Below the pieces are notes generated by a model. That model saw only the letters and a list, made by a program, of their open reading frames with translations. It was not told the origin of the DNA and ran no database searches. A stretch of DNA of 64,000 bases, from assembly GCA_905221605.1 (NCBI GenBank), contig CAJNDS010002170.1, positions 372,001-436,000 on the forward strand, given 5' to 3'. Below, piece by piece: positions 53,626 to 64,000 of the stretch. Made by a program: the position numbers and the translations under genes. How positions within the stretch are numbered: the stretch's first letter is position 1; each line of letters begins with the position of its first letter. This DNA is from Symbiodinium natans. Its lineage: Eukaryota; Sar; Dinophyceae; Suessiales; Symbiodiniaceae.

Positions 53626-56600
53626 TTATCTCCATCTGTCGTTTTGTAGGCTGGGCTTTCGAGGACTTCCCAATCGTTGCTCGCAGCCCCCATCGTTATT
53701 ACTCACAGCAAAACAAAGCTTTGGGTTCTCAACACAGGGTCCATAGGTCTCAGGGATCCGAGTTGGCATGGCCCCTTCGGGTTCAAGATGTGTTCTGGGA
53801 TGGGGAGTTCTTGTAGTCTGAGCCTGAAGTCCCGAACCTGCTGAACCGGCTGTTCCTCACATCTGGCCTGGGTGTGAACTACCTCGGACCGCGCGTTGGC
53901 CCCTTCCGGGCCCTTTTGAGCAAGCATGCGCCCAGGAGAACCCTTTGGCTACAGCCAAGCCGGCGCCCTAAACCGAAGTATAAACGCCATCATGGTTTTC
54001 ACGGACACGTTGGAGAACCAGTGGGGCATCACGCAGGTCCTTGGAAGCATTAGCACACCGAGGCCCTTTCTCGACATGTGCTTTGCCTCCTCGCACTCAC
54101 CTTCAATACGAGCGGCGTCCGAAACCTGAAACCCAGCGGCAAGAGTCCGCAGCCTAAGTCCTTCGTTGTGTTTGAAATTTCATCTTTCTTCACAATCGGT
54201 GCTTGCACTGTGGGGGTTCTTACGGTTTCGGACCTTACTGCGGAAGTGATTTCGGGCCTACGGCCTGCCGCAAAGAAGCACCAGCCTTTTTCCGCCTCTC
54301 GCGGCTGTCCTCGAGCCTTCTGAACCGATTTAAAACCCGCAGATTGCCTAAAAGCCCCTTCTTTTAAAGGGTTTATCTAGTCTCTGCCTGCACCTTGACC
54401 CTTGACGAGCTTACAAGCTCTTGACCTCCAGGCTGAGTTTAAAGGAACCCGGATGCCTGGACATGATTGGCTCACAGGTTCACCCGAAGCCTGAAACGGA
54501 TTTGCACAGGGCTCCATTGTACTCAAGCATTCTGAGTCTGTAGGGTTGAGAGACCTTCCCCAAATGCATGCGGGTGTCTTCTACATAGGGTTCCTAGAGC
54601 CCTGCTGCAAGCCCTAGAACTCAGAACCCCAAACAGTCCCATTAAGACACCTTTTCGTTGCGTGCTGATGAACCTTGGTTTCGCATGGATAGATATACTG
54701 TGCAACTGGGAGCTGAGGAAATTTTTGGACTTGTAGACTTGTCGGGGCAAGCGCCCTATTAAACCCTCAGTGATCCAAGGTCCGAAGCCCTAGCTTTGCA
54801 GACCCCAAACATCGGTTTTCGGCAACTCCACACCTTAGGCGTGGTTGTCAGTCGCTCTCAGCGAAAGGGGCCCAAGAAGCCCCAGCCAGAGTCCTCCCGC
54901 GCGGCGCTGTTCTGGGCTAAGAGGGGTGGGGTTTCAACGTGGCATTAAATTAAACGCCAGAGACTCCATCCAAGAAGGCTTCCGGGTTACCCCGGGCAAT
55001 CCATGGAAGCAATCAGGCTGTTGGGAGCTTGGGGTGTCGGTTGGCAAGTTCGACACAGGTGAGAATGGTGAGAAGTCGTACAATTTTAAGCCCCAGGCGC
55101 CCGAAGCGGCAAACCAAAGCCAAAGCCAAAGAAGGCATCAGGGTGACAACTGCTTGAGGCGGAACCTTGCAAGCCCTGAACCCCCAAGCCCCCAAGTTCA
55201 GTGGGCACGGAGAGAGAGATGAAGCGTTCCAGATCCAAGGCTGGAAGCCCGACGAGCACGGATCTGTTTCAATAGTCCAGAGTTTCTTGAAACCCGCCTG
55301 GGGACTGGCAAACACCCCTGGAAAACTTAAGTCCTAAACCCTACGACAAGCCCCGCAAGCCTGGTTCAGGAAAGATGTAGGGTCTAGGGATTTTGGGGTT
55401 TGGGCTTTGGAGGCTTGTGGGCTTCAAACCTTTGAGCCTCTGAGGGGTTCAGGGGTTTTAGGGTTACTGGTTCAACGAGCATGAAGTTCGGGTTACGGGT
55501 TTTGAGGGTTTGAGGCTTTAAGACCCTGGCAGAGTGTCCTTCTCCTTCTGTTCCGGTCGGAGCTGGCCGCTATCGCTCCCACCTGCACAGCCAATGGTGT
55601 TACGGCTCTGGCTCGGAGGAATTGCAGACAAGTAGAATGGCATAATCCTGCAGAGTTGAGGCCCCCCCCCCCCCCCCCACCCCAACCAACATCCCAAATT
55701 TTTGTTCGGGCTCGATTCCCCAAACCCAAATGCCTTCATATCCTTCCCTTGTATTCCGTTCTGGGTCTCATTGCTTCGGAGTCTTTACGCCAAAAACGTG
55801 CAACCCCCGCAAGCCCCAACCACTCCGTGTTTTAGGGTTTCAGGGCTTGGGGAGAGATAGATAGACTGATTGATAGATAGACAGATAGATATATAGAAAT
55901 AGAAGTGTGGCATTAAGGGCTGAGGGTACATGAAGTGCGGGCTTGGAGGCCGGACCCTGCCAGGTCGTCCTCCGAGTCGCTGCGCGCGATCGGCCTCAGC
56001 AAGCGGAGCATCGCGGGCGGGAGGGCTTTGAACTGAAAAAGTTATGACAGGCTTTCGAGGGTTGGAGGGTTCTGGTAGACTGGGGCAATGAAAGTTTAAA
56101 TTTAGTGCTCGGGGTACTATGAGCTGTATTGGGGAAGCTTTTCCGTGCACTGCCTGGGGAGGGAGCGTGGAGTGTCCGGGTTTTGTGGTTGTTTCTTGTG
56201 GTTGTTCCCCGGCCGACGCCCTCTAAAACATTGCTCTGTGGCAGACTCCGCCATGCTATTTTGCTCTTGGGTGTCTCAGTTTCAATCGATCACGAGGTCA
56301 GAATGGACTTCGCCCTAAGTGCAAGTCTGCCAGCATGCACGAGCAGTAACAAAGACTGATCGAGAGAACGCCCGCGTTAATCAAGAGAGGCAGCAGATGG
56401 TAAATTGGTTGCGTACCTTCTTCGCACACCCGCACCGTGGCAGTTCAGTTTGTAATTCCAGTGCATCTCCACGATAAGGGTTTTGATATACTACCCTCAA
56501 CCTGAAGGTCCTCAAGCCCCAAGCCGGAACCATCATCTGTTCTGAGACCGGCGCTTGCCGGGCGCAGCGCCGACAACCTTGGAGGAGATTGTGGTTGGAA

Positions 56601-59600
56601 GAATCGCCACCCTCTAATACTACTCGCATTGTGTCATAGTGTCCTTAACCGCGGGATGCGGGATCCTCCCATCATGGAGGCACTCAAAGCCCTAAGCTTG
56701 GTTTTTCGCTCTCTCTCTCTCTCTCTCTCTCGCGCTCGCTCGCTCGCTCTCCCCCTCCTCGCCTAGAGGGGATAGGGTCTCCGGGCTGAAGAGTTGGGAG
56801 ATCCGGTTGTTTGGGTCCAGCGGGCCCCGAAGCCCTACACTATTTCTAAGTGCGGCAAGCCCTCAACTACCCCCTGAAACCCACTAAGCCATCAAGCCCA
56901 AGCCCTCCTCAATCCTTCCGAAGGATTGAGGTCTTTGGTTGCTCAATTGTGCTGACGGGTTTGGGACTTTAGGATGCTTGGGGTTCAGGATCAACTGCAT
57001 CCCCTTAAAAGTCCCAGTGTGGCCCCCGCTCGCTTCTACACTGAACACCGGGGCGAAGGCAATGGGCACCGGCTCGCGCTGTGCGGGGTAGCCCTGGAAA
57101 GATTGCGCTCCTCCTTCTTGCGGCGGGGCCACCTGCGTGACAAGATTGTATGAACGGAAGGTCTTTTGAAGAGTAGCAAATGTGAGGTTCTAAATACGCG
57201 ACATCTTCAAGCGTGGTGGTTTCGTCCGTGCTGCCTAAACCTCAGATGTTGCTGCCCTGAACCATGGGCAAGCTCTTGCTCGTTGAGGAACCTGGAAAAA
57301 CCCAGCCTGCGCCTGGCATCCGAAGAACCGCTGCACTTCCTGTAGCTGCGTCATCTCGCCCCGCCGGCCTTGGATCCAAAGAGGAGAGAGTGAAAGGTGC
57401 CGAAAGACTGAACTCCGCGAAGCTCTCAGGGGTGAGGGCGGAAACCTTGAACATGAAGCTTTTGTATCGAAGGGGGCTTGATGTCACTGAAGCACTGCGC
57501 CGAGTCAGAACAAGCCTTGCCCGGGAAGCAAAATAGCCGGAAACCTTATGAAAGCCCGAAGCCTCAGCCGCCTTCTGATTCAGGCTCTATCAGGACAAAC
57601 AAAACCCCGGGTGCTTTTGGCTCAGTCGGACCCTTGTAGAAATCTCAGGACGGCTCACAGCTCCCTCAGGTAGGCGTTGAGGGCGTGCTTGCGACTCTCC
57701 AGCTTGTCTTGATCTCAGCAAGGGTCCGATTTGCAGGGTGTCTGAGTGTTTGACTCTTGAAAGGGAGACTTCTTGTCGTCTGCAAACTGATCTGCAGGTA
57801 GGGATTGCTTGTCGGGGGGGGCTTTTCTGCTTTCAACTCGAGGTGTCGCACAGGTGGGGGTTTCGGGCTCAAGGCTTGAGTTGCTGCACCTTGGCCCGAA
57901 ACTCTGCCATCTAAAGCGCAAAACCCATTGCGCCTTGCAACTGCTCGCGCTCGGAGCCGATAAAAAAAACCAGCAGCAAACCCCCCAAGAAGCCCTGAGT
58001 TTTCTGAAGCCAACCAAGGGAAGACCCCCTGCCAGCCAAGGGACTGAAGTACCTGATCGGCGTCTTGCTGGGCAGCTCCATGGGCAAGTTGGACCTGCAA
58101 ATCTTTGGGGCTCTTAGGGCTTTGGGTTTGGAGGCTCAAGGTTTTGAGAGCTTTCGCCACCTTACTTTGGATTTCACCGCCCCGAAGTCCGCCGTGGCTT
58201 GAGCACTAGTAGCAGTTCCATGAAAGCAGAGAAGGATGTGATGAGCAAAGAAGAAAAGGCTTTGCATACCCTCGAATCAAGCTTGTGCCATAAGAACTAG
58301 GGTCCAGGGTCTCGGCATGCGAGTATGCCTCAAAATAGAGATCCCTTACATATAGAACCGAAACAGTAAGAATCGTACTATAGGGATGCCCCATTAAGGG
58401 ACCCCTAATTTTGACACAAGCCCGTATACTCTACACCCTAAACCACAAGTATGAAAACCACCAGGCTTATCGCCAAATGCTTTGCTGCGACTCATGAGGC
58501 AACATCATGGGCCGGATGCAAAGAACCGGTGTTCACACTCATAGGGGTATGTCCCAAGACACCCCTAACTAGTATGTTGCCTCCTATACGAAACCCCTTC
58601 CCCCCAAAACAACACACAGAAGACCCCTATTTGAGCCAACCTCGAATATCACTACAACTAATAGAAACAATATGACTAGTAGTGCCAGTGAAGTGCTAAT
58701 GCAAGTGCTAGTGCCAGGCCGGGTACTAGTACTACAGCTAGTAGCAGTTCTACGATGACAGCGACGACTAGAATTGCGAGCACCTTTACCACCATGACCA
58801 TGACAACAACAGCTACTACAGCTCATCCTCCCCTCCTTCTCCTCCTTCTGGAGTTATAGGGCTTGATGGGTTTAAGGGTCTGCCAACAGCAACCAATGTT
58901 GGATCTCGAAGCCTCGAGCCCTGAAAACCCCTTAAACCCTGAGCCCCAAAGTCTGAAAGCCCGGCCCGAACTGGAGCTTCAGGAAGTCGTGCCTTTGTCA
59001 GCCGATGGGTCAAAATTCCATGCCAGCCAGTCTTTCAAGCGCGTTGGCATGAGCAGACATGCTACCACGCGCACGAAAAAGCTACTTTGGGGGGTGGGGA
59101 GCTTTGGGATTTTTTTTGGGTTCAGGGGTGTTCGGGTGTAGGGTTTAGGGGTGATTTGTGGTTTGGCTTGGTTTCTGGTTTAGGGTTTGGGGTCACGAAG
59201 CAAGCCAGGACAGGGCTGATTGGCAGCTTTTTCAGCCTAAGGCAGAACCCTCATAGCCTTGCTGGGCATGTCAAAGCTCCGCGCACAAAGAAACTTGAAA
59301 CCGCTAAACTTCAAGTCCCCTAGACCCTCCATCTAAAACAGAGGTCCTGCAAAAGTCCTGTATGGTTTCCTTAAACCCTGAGGGCGCGGCAGAGTCACAA
59401 AATCTGAGAATCGCCTGCGGACCTGAGCCACCCCAAAGGAGACAGGAGCTCCTTCTTGGGAATTTTAAGTACTTGGGGTATTTTGGGCATGTTGGGGTGT
59501 TTCGGGGGGGGGGGCTTGGAGCGGATGGCAGGGGCTTCAAAGGGGCCGCCCATATCGCACGCAAAGTGCGCAAAACGGCTTTTCGGTCTCACGGCTTCCG

Positions 59601-60317
59601 AACAACGGGCCGCAAGCTTCACTCCAGGATGAAGAGCACCAGGCTTTACTGCTTTGCACATGTTCATGCGTGTCAACGGCTTGAAACACGTAAGTTCTGG
59701 ATCGCCTGCAACTCGGAAAGCAGGTTGCAACACGTGAAGAAGAAAAGAAGAAGAAGAAGGGTACATGACACTGTATTCCTACACCAAGCTAAAAACAGTA
59801 GGCGGTGGCCTTAGGCATCCTCGACATTAGGAGGGACGGCTGCTCTTCTGGCTTCGGGTCTTGTGGCCTGGAAGCTTTGCAAGTCCCACAAAGAAGAGGG
59901 TTGCGCTCTTCAGGATCTGAGAAGAGCACCATGTGGTATTTGCCCTCGTGCTGCACTCTGATGTTGTACCTTTACAGGGAGTCTCGGAGGCTGCTCATGC
60001 GCGGACGCTGCAATTTCCACTCTCACAACCTTTGACCCACAAATACCCCCTGAACGAGAAGGAAGGGAACCGGGAACCCGAAACCAAAATCAGGTCGTGG
60101 CAGTGGCAATGCACGCACTATCTGTACGGATCTACCCTGTCAGCGCAATGTCCTCAATGGTTCTGAACGATGTCCGGATGCATCCCACGCAAACAATGCT
60201 AAGAGCTGTGATCCAGTTTTTGCGACAGCTTTGGCATGCTTCTGGCAGCCGCTCCCTCCCCTTTAGCTGGTGGTTGGGTTGCGGGATCGTTGTCTATAAA
60301 CCCTGAGGCCGCTGTCC
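53626..60317. other. Gene-poor DNA rich in degenerate telomere-like motifs
   Basis: Short phrases such as AAACCCTGA, AAGCCCTGAAAC and GGGTTTAGG recur on both strands. Open frames exist (for example 54078-54323, 57264-57536, 59362-59814, and 57666-58160 on the minus strand) but none has splice support or a known motif. Also present: an 18-C tract (55660-55679), GATAGATAGA (55855-55885), a CT/CGCT run (56708-56752) and repeated AGTGCTAGTGC/CTAGTA motifs (58675-58760). Confidence 0.5.
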
Positions 60318-60390
60318 TCGAAGGGTTTAGGGTTTAGGGTTTAGGGTCTGGGGTTCAGGGTTCAGGTTTCAGGGTTTAGGGTGTAGGGTC
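60318..60390. repeat. Interstitial TTTAGGG telomere-like repeat, G-rich strand
   Basis: Three to four exact GGGTTTA units (60323-60346) pass into variants (GGGGTTCA, GGGTGTA). TTTAGGG is the telomere repeat type reported from dinoflagellates and plants. Confidence 0.85.
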
Positions 60391-60631
60391 TTAAGCCCCA
60401 AACTCTTAGCCTGAGGTGAGGTTCCTGGCTCATGGAGTTGAGCTGGTCACTTAGGTAAGGGCTGATGGCGGAATCTTTGCAGCTGCCAAGCTTCTGCAGG
60501 CTTTAGGGTCTGGAGCGACCCTCAACCCAACATCAAAACCGGCCCCTAAACAGCCCAACGAAAACTCCTGAACCCCAGACCCACCAAAAAAAAACTGAAC
60601 CCACTAAGCCCAATAAACTCCTCTGAAACTT

Positions 60632-60724
60632 GAACCCTGACAATCCTAAACCCGGACAACCCTAAACCGTGAACCCTGAACCCTAAACCCCGAACCCTAA
60701 ACCCAAAAACCCTAAACCCTAAAA
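60632..60724. repeat. Interstitial CCCTAAA telomere-like repeat, inverted
   Basis: Eight or more imperfect CCCTAAA/CCCTGAA units in the opposite orientation to the block 250 bp to the left. Confidence 0.85.
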
Positions 60725-61013
60725 GCCCACTGCGCTGGGTCACTCCACATGGGTACTCTGACTCAGCAGGGAGATGCGGGCCTTGATGACTCCGAGACCT
60801 TTGGGGCTTTCGGGCATCTTTTTGACGTGTTCAGGGTTCCCGGGCTTATTTGGGCGCGTGGGTTTGAGAGGGTGGAGGGGCTCTTGGGGATCACAGGGGT
60901 TTAGGGCTTCAGAAGGGGTGTCAGGGTGTTGCCCTGAACAAAAGGGGTCCCAACCCCTTTCAAGGTTTGTAATGGGCTGGGCTTATTGACTACCCACTGT
61001 AGCAACTGTCTCA
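60725..61013. other. Spacer, no supported gene
   Basis: G-rich on the plus strand with GGGGTTTAGGGCTT-like phrases; contains the 3' flank of the minus-strand gene at 61014. Confidence 0.35.
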
Positions 61014-61306
61014 CTACAGGATTTCTTCCACGAGCGTCTTGACTTTCCGTCTAATTGCCGCTGGGCCGCCCTTGGCAAGGGGGTTGTCTGGATCACATGG
61101 CTCCTGCGCTGTTGCCAGAACCTCTAAGTTGTGGCCCGCCCGCACAGAAAAAGTGACCCCATAGATGGAACCCTGAATCCTCCTGCCACAACGGAAGCAT
61201 AGGCAGAAGTCCTGCCTAGTTGCACCCTGAGACTTGGTCTCTACATTCTCAAACCAGAATGTGCAAACAGGCCACTGAAGTTTGGGGTTTCGGTCGTTGT
61301 CGCGGT

Positions 61307-61353
<47 letters not shown>

Positions 61354-61718
61354 TGTGTGTCTGTGTGTCTGTGTGTCAGTGTGTCAGTGTGTCTGTGTGT
61401 CTGTCTCTGTGTCTCTGTGTCTCTGTGTCTCTGTGTCTCTGTGTCTCTGTGTCTCTGTGTCTGTGTAAGTGTGTGTGTGTGTGTCGCCAAGAAGTCCTTG
61501 GAAAAGCGTGGCGGTAGCTGAGCATGCAGCTTGCACAAAACCCTCTGAGCTTCAGAGCGTCTTATTGCGCGTCCTGAGTTTTCGAGGATTCGGGTTTGGG
61601 AACTACAGCGGACTTGGCGCATGTCAGATCAAGCTTTTTCCTGGGAAACGGATGTTTGCCACATTTTGCAACTTTTTCAGTGATGCAGGCAACAGTCCCT
61701 GTTTCTCCCTCCAGCCAC
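61014..61718 (-). CDS. Unknown Cys-containing protein, 3' exons (minus strand)
   Basis: Last exon 61274-61014 encodes [53 protein letters not shown] and ends [10 protein letters not shown]. The exon before, 61718-61574, reads [20 protein letters not shown], then [20 protein letters not shown] and ESSKTQ. The intron between (61573-61275) begins with GA and ends CTTCAG, joins at phase 0, and holds the GT/GTCT microsatellite. The exon at 61718 needs two bases from an earlier exon that I could not find. CLCFRC could bind a metal. No family recognised. Confidence 0.6.
61310..61485. repeat. GT and GTCTCT microsatellite in an intron
   Basis: GT run (61310-61352), then GTGTCTGT and GTCTCT units, ending with a short GT run. 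Confidence 0.96.
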
Positions 61719-64000
61719 CTTCGAACACAAATTTTCATCTGGTGCTGCTGCGTTTCCCGCAAGGTTGTACATTACCAGAGACGCTTGACGCGAACGGTTG
61801 CCCTGAGGAGTGTGCAAGCAAGCATTTTGCAACGTTTACATGGGGCCCGTGCTATTGCCGTTTTTCACCCATGACAGTCGCACTATGCGGACAAAAGCCG
61901 ATCTTGCAGAAGATTTCGGCTCTGGCTCGACGAGACCAGATTGAGGTGAGCTCTCACTGCCACCCATTCCTCACCCTGCTTGCCCTGACACCGACAAACC
62001 ATCCGAAATGCCAAGCTCCGCAAAACGCCGTACACCTTCAAGTCCTGACGGCTTTGAATTCGAAGGGAACCCATGCGGGCCTCCACGACGTCATAGCGGT
62101 CAATCCTCAGATGAAGTGCCCTTGCCCACATGTTGACACCGGTGTAGGAACCAAGACATTGCTGTTCAATTGTTCCGGGCCGCGGAAACCTGAACTCTTC
62201 ACCCCACGCTCTAGGGCCCTAGACCACACTCACATGCAACTCACATGCCCCTCCCCCTCCCCCCCCAAGCTTCCCCAGGATCCTCATGCTGCCTTTTCGT
62301 AGAAGAACCCTGAAGCGAAACACCCGAAACCTTGAGCCCCAGCCCGGTTCAAAGCACATCCCTCCTTATATGTACATCTTCTGGCATATTTGTATGTTAA
62401 AGCCTTTTGTATGTTCTATTCCTATATACATATATATTTATGTGTGTGTATACAGGGTTACAAGTATGTGCATTCGCATATCTCTATAACTATGCATACA
62501 TATATATATAATAATGATAATGATGATAATTTTAATAACAACAATAATAATGACGATAAGAATAAGCACAATAATGATAAAACTAATCATAAAAAATGAA
62601 TGTCTATGTAGAGAACTGTAGTCATGGTTACGCATACATGAAAATACAAGCAACGAAGTTCCGACTGAATGAGTCGCAGCCCTTTAGGGAATCCCTTCTG
62701 AAAGACAGAGCCGAGTGGCTCTGCGCTGAGCATCCCTTGTTGGCCCCGGGCCATGTGTGCACTCGGAGCTTTTGTTCTTTCGTTGGGTGGCGTTCTCCTT
62801 CTTTCAGGAGTCTTTTGGTGACATCTCGTTCTTTTTGTGCCCAAGGTCGTTGGGAGCGGGGTTTAGGGTTATCGGCTCGGATGCCTCAAGCTTCAGATCT
62901 GATGACTTGTGTGGCTTTGGAGCTTCGCGGCAGGCAGGGGGAAGAGCTGAAGCCCAAGCCTGTGGCAGAAATATTTTTTGGAACACGCTTTGGGCTTGAA
63001 ATCAAAGGTTCAGGTTTCAGGCCCGAATTTCTGCTTAAATCTGGTGGAGCATTGTTGCATTCGCCCATTGAGGGAAACTTGAAAGCCAATTACCACCAGA
63101 AGACCTTGTGCGCCTGTTCAAGGAGTAAGCTGCAGTTGCAGCATGTTCCATGCTGACATGAATCTTCTGCACTGAGTTTACCCTGAGCCATTATGAATCC
63201 AAGCCCGTAAAGGTGCCCAATGCTGCAGGCCTTCGGGCTAAACTCAGATTAGGGGGTTGCAGGTTCCAAGCGCGAAGCCTGTTTCATGGCGCTGCGGGTC
63301 TTTGCACGCGGGGGGAGCTGCGCAGTGCTCCGGCGAAAATTCTGCGCAGCTGAAAATAGGTTGAAACGCTCTCTCTGCTTTCTCGGAAAGAGGGGAAGCA
63401 AGGTGCTTGTAGATGCTTACAAGGGCTCAGGGCATCTAGTATGGCAAGCAGTGGGGTAACAAGTCTCATTTGCCCCTTAGTATAGGGTCCATACTTCCAG
63501 GGTACTCCAGTACTCCCCCCTCTTCGTAGTCGCCCAACCAAAGTCACGCGGTCGTCTTGAAGCTGCGCTCCAACCTGACACGCGCGCCATTGGACCATTG
63601 GATCTCAGGAATTCTGGAGGGTTTGGGCTCTGAAGGTTCTGCGGCCCTAGGCTGCCCCCCATAACCTGGCAATACCCTCTTCTGCTTGATCAAGGGGCCT
63701 TAGAAGGGAGCCGAAGCCCCAAGAAAGGGATGAGGCTACTGGGGATTTTGGGGTTTAAATGGGTTTAATTAAGGATTGAAGTTTTGAGGTTTATGGGCGC
63801 CTACAAGGTGGAAACCTGAGACACACTGACCTCCCGAACTTCAGGAGGCGAAACCCTCAGCCCTAAATCCCAAACCCCTCTGTCCTTAACAGGTATAGTC
63901 TAGTCGTATTTCGTGTTTGTTGTGGAAGGGGATGGGGATCATGTTTTCTGGGAGGGGAGAACGAGCCCTGCAAGTACTAAGCTAAACTACTCAACCCCCA
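61719..64000. other. Gene-poor right end
   Basis: A 278-codon plus-strand frame (61469-62302) begins inside the microsatellite and overlaps the minus-strand exon at 61574-61718, so I do not accept it. 62390-62610 is AT-rich with ATAATGATA repeats. A plus frame to 63156 (LELRGRQGEELKPKPVAEIF) and degenerate AAACCCT motifs follow. No supported gene. Confidence 0.4.

Noticed and set aside
55493-55739. Minus-strand frames with poly-Gly
   Set aside because: They arise from the C tract at 55660-55679.
61469-62302. 277-residue plus-strand frame
   Set aside because: It begins in a GT microsatellite and overlaps a phase-consistent minus-strand exon; no motif or splice support.

Overview
The window reads as nuclear DNA of a dinoflagellate, most likely a photosynthetic one of the Symbiodinium/Suessiales type. 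The grounds are: (i) genes cut into many small exons whose introns end in AG, are usually followed by G, and begin with GC or GA at least as often as GT; (ii) a complete carotenoid gene, phytoene desaturase, in 26 exons; (iii) protein types typical of dinoflagellates (a polytopic membrane protein with an LCINQ...WCVFEL core, and a MYND plus ParB-like fusion); (iv) TTTAGGG-type telomere-like repeats; (v) a very large share of micro-, mini- and inverted repeats. No prokaryotic operon, rRNA, CRISPR array or intact transposon is seen. Splice models were made by hand from frame continuity and motif conservation.

Layout. 1-1082: 3' end of an unknown multi-exon gene. 1679-3778: a two-exon gene for a low-complexity 666-residue protein. 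3939-4601: a small four-exon gene. 5620-10916: phytoene desaturase (PDS), with a possible transit-peptide exon upstream. 13010-16288: an intronless MYND zinc-finger/ParB-like gene. 16365-16725: a small two-exon candidate. 16.9-20.8 kb: tandem repeats plus a decayed RNase H remnant on the minus strand. 20.87-25.88 kb: two adjacent repeat units, each closed by C-tract/G-tract ends and AT microsatellites. 26686-28315: C-terminal half of a protein kinase domain. 29205-33049: an unknown gene with a 2.9 kb intron made almost wholly of micro- and minisatellites. 33.3-34.1 kb: nonamer arrays. 34203-36260: two unknown multi-exon genes. 37396-39118: the polytopic membrane protein. 43098-45425: a RanBP2-type zinc-finger gene and a small Lys/Cys-rich gene. 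47.1-48.5 kb: a 52-bp minisatellite. 48722-49366: Cys-rich exons. 50.2-53.6 kb: a third C/G-tract-bounded unit. 53.6-64 kb: gene-poor DNA full of degenerate telomere-like motifs, with one secure minus-strand gene end at 61014-61718.

The genes do not form a pathway or operon; each has its own exon structure. The most striking features are the three units bounded by A/T repeat, G(G/C)TA and C(10-17), with the inverted form at the other end and hairpin arrays inside; the PDS introns, mostly GC- or GA-initiated; and introns enlarged by simple repeats that two neighbouring genes share.
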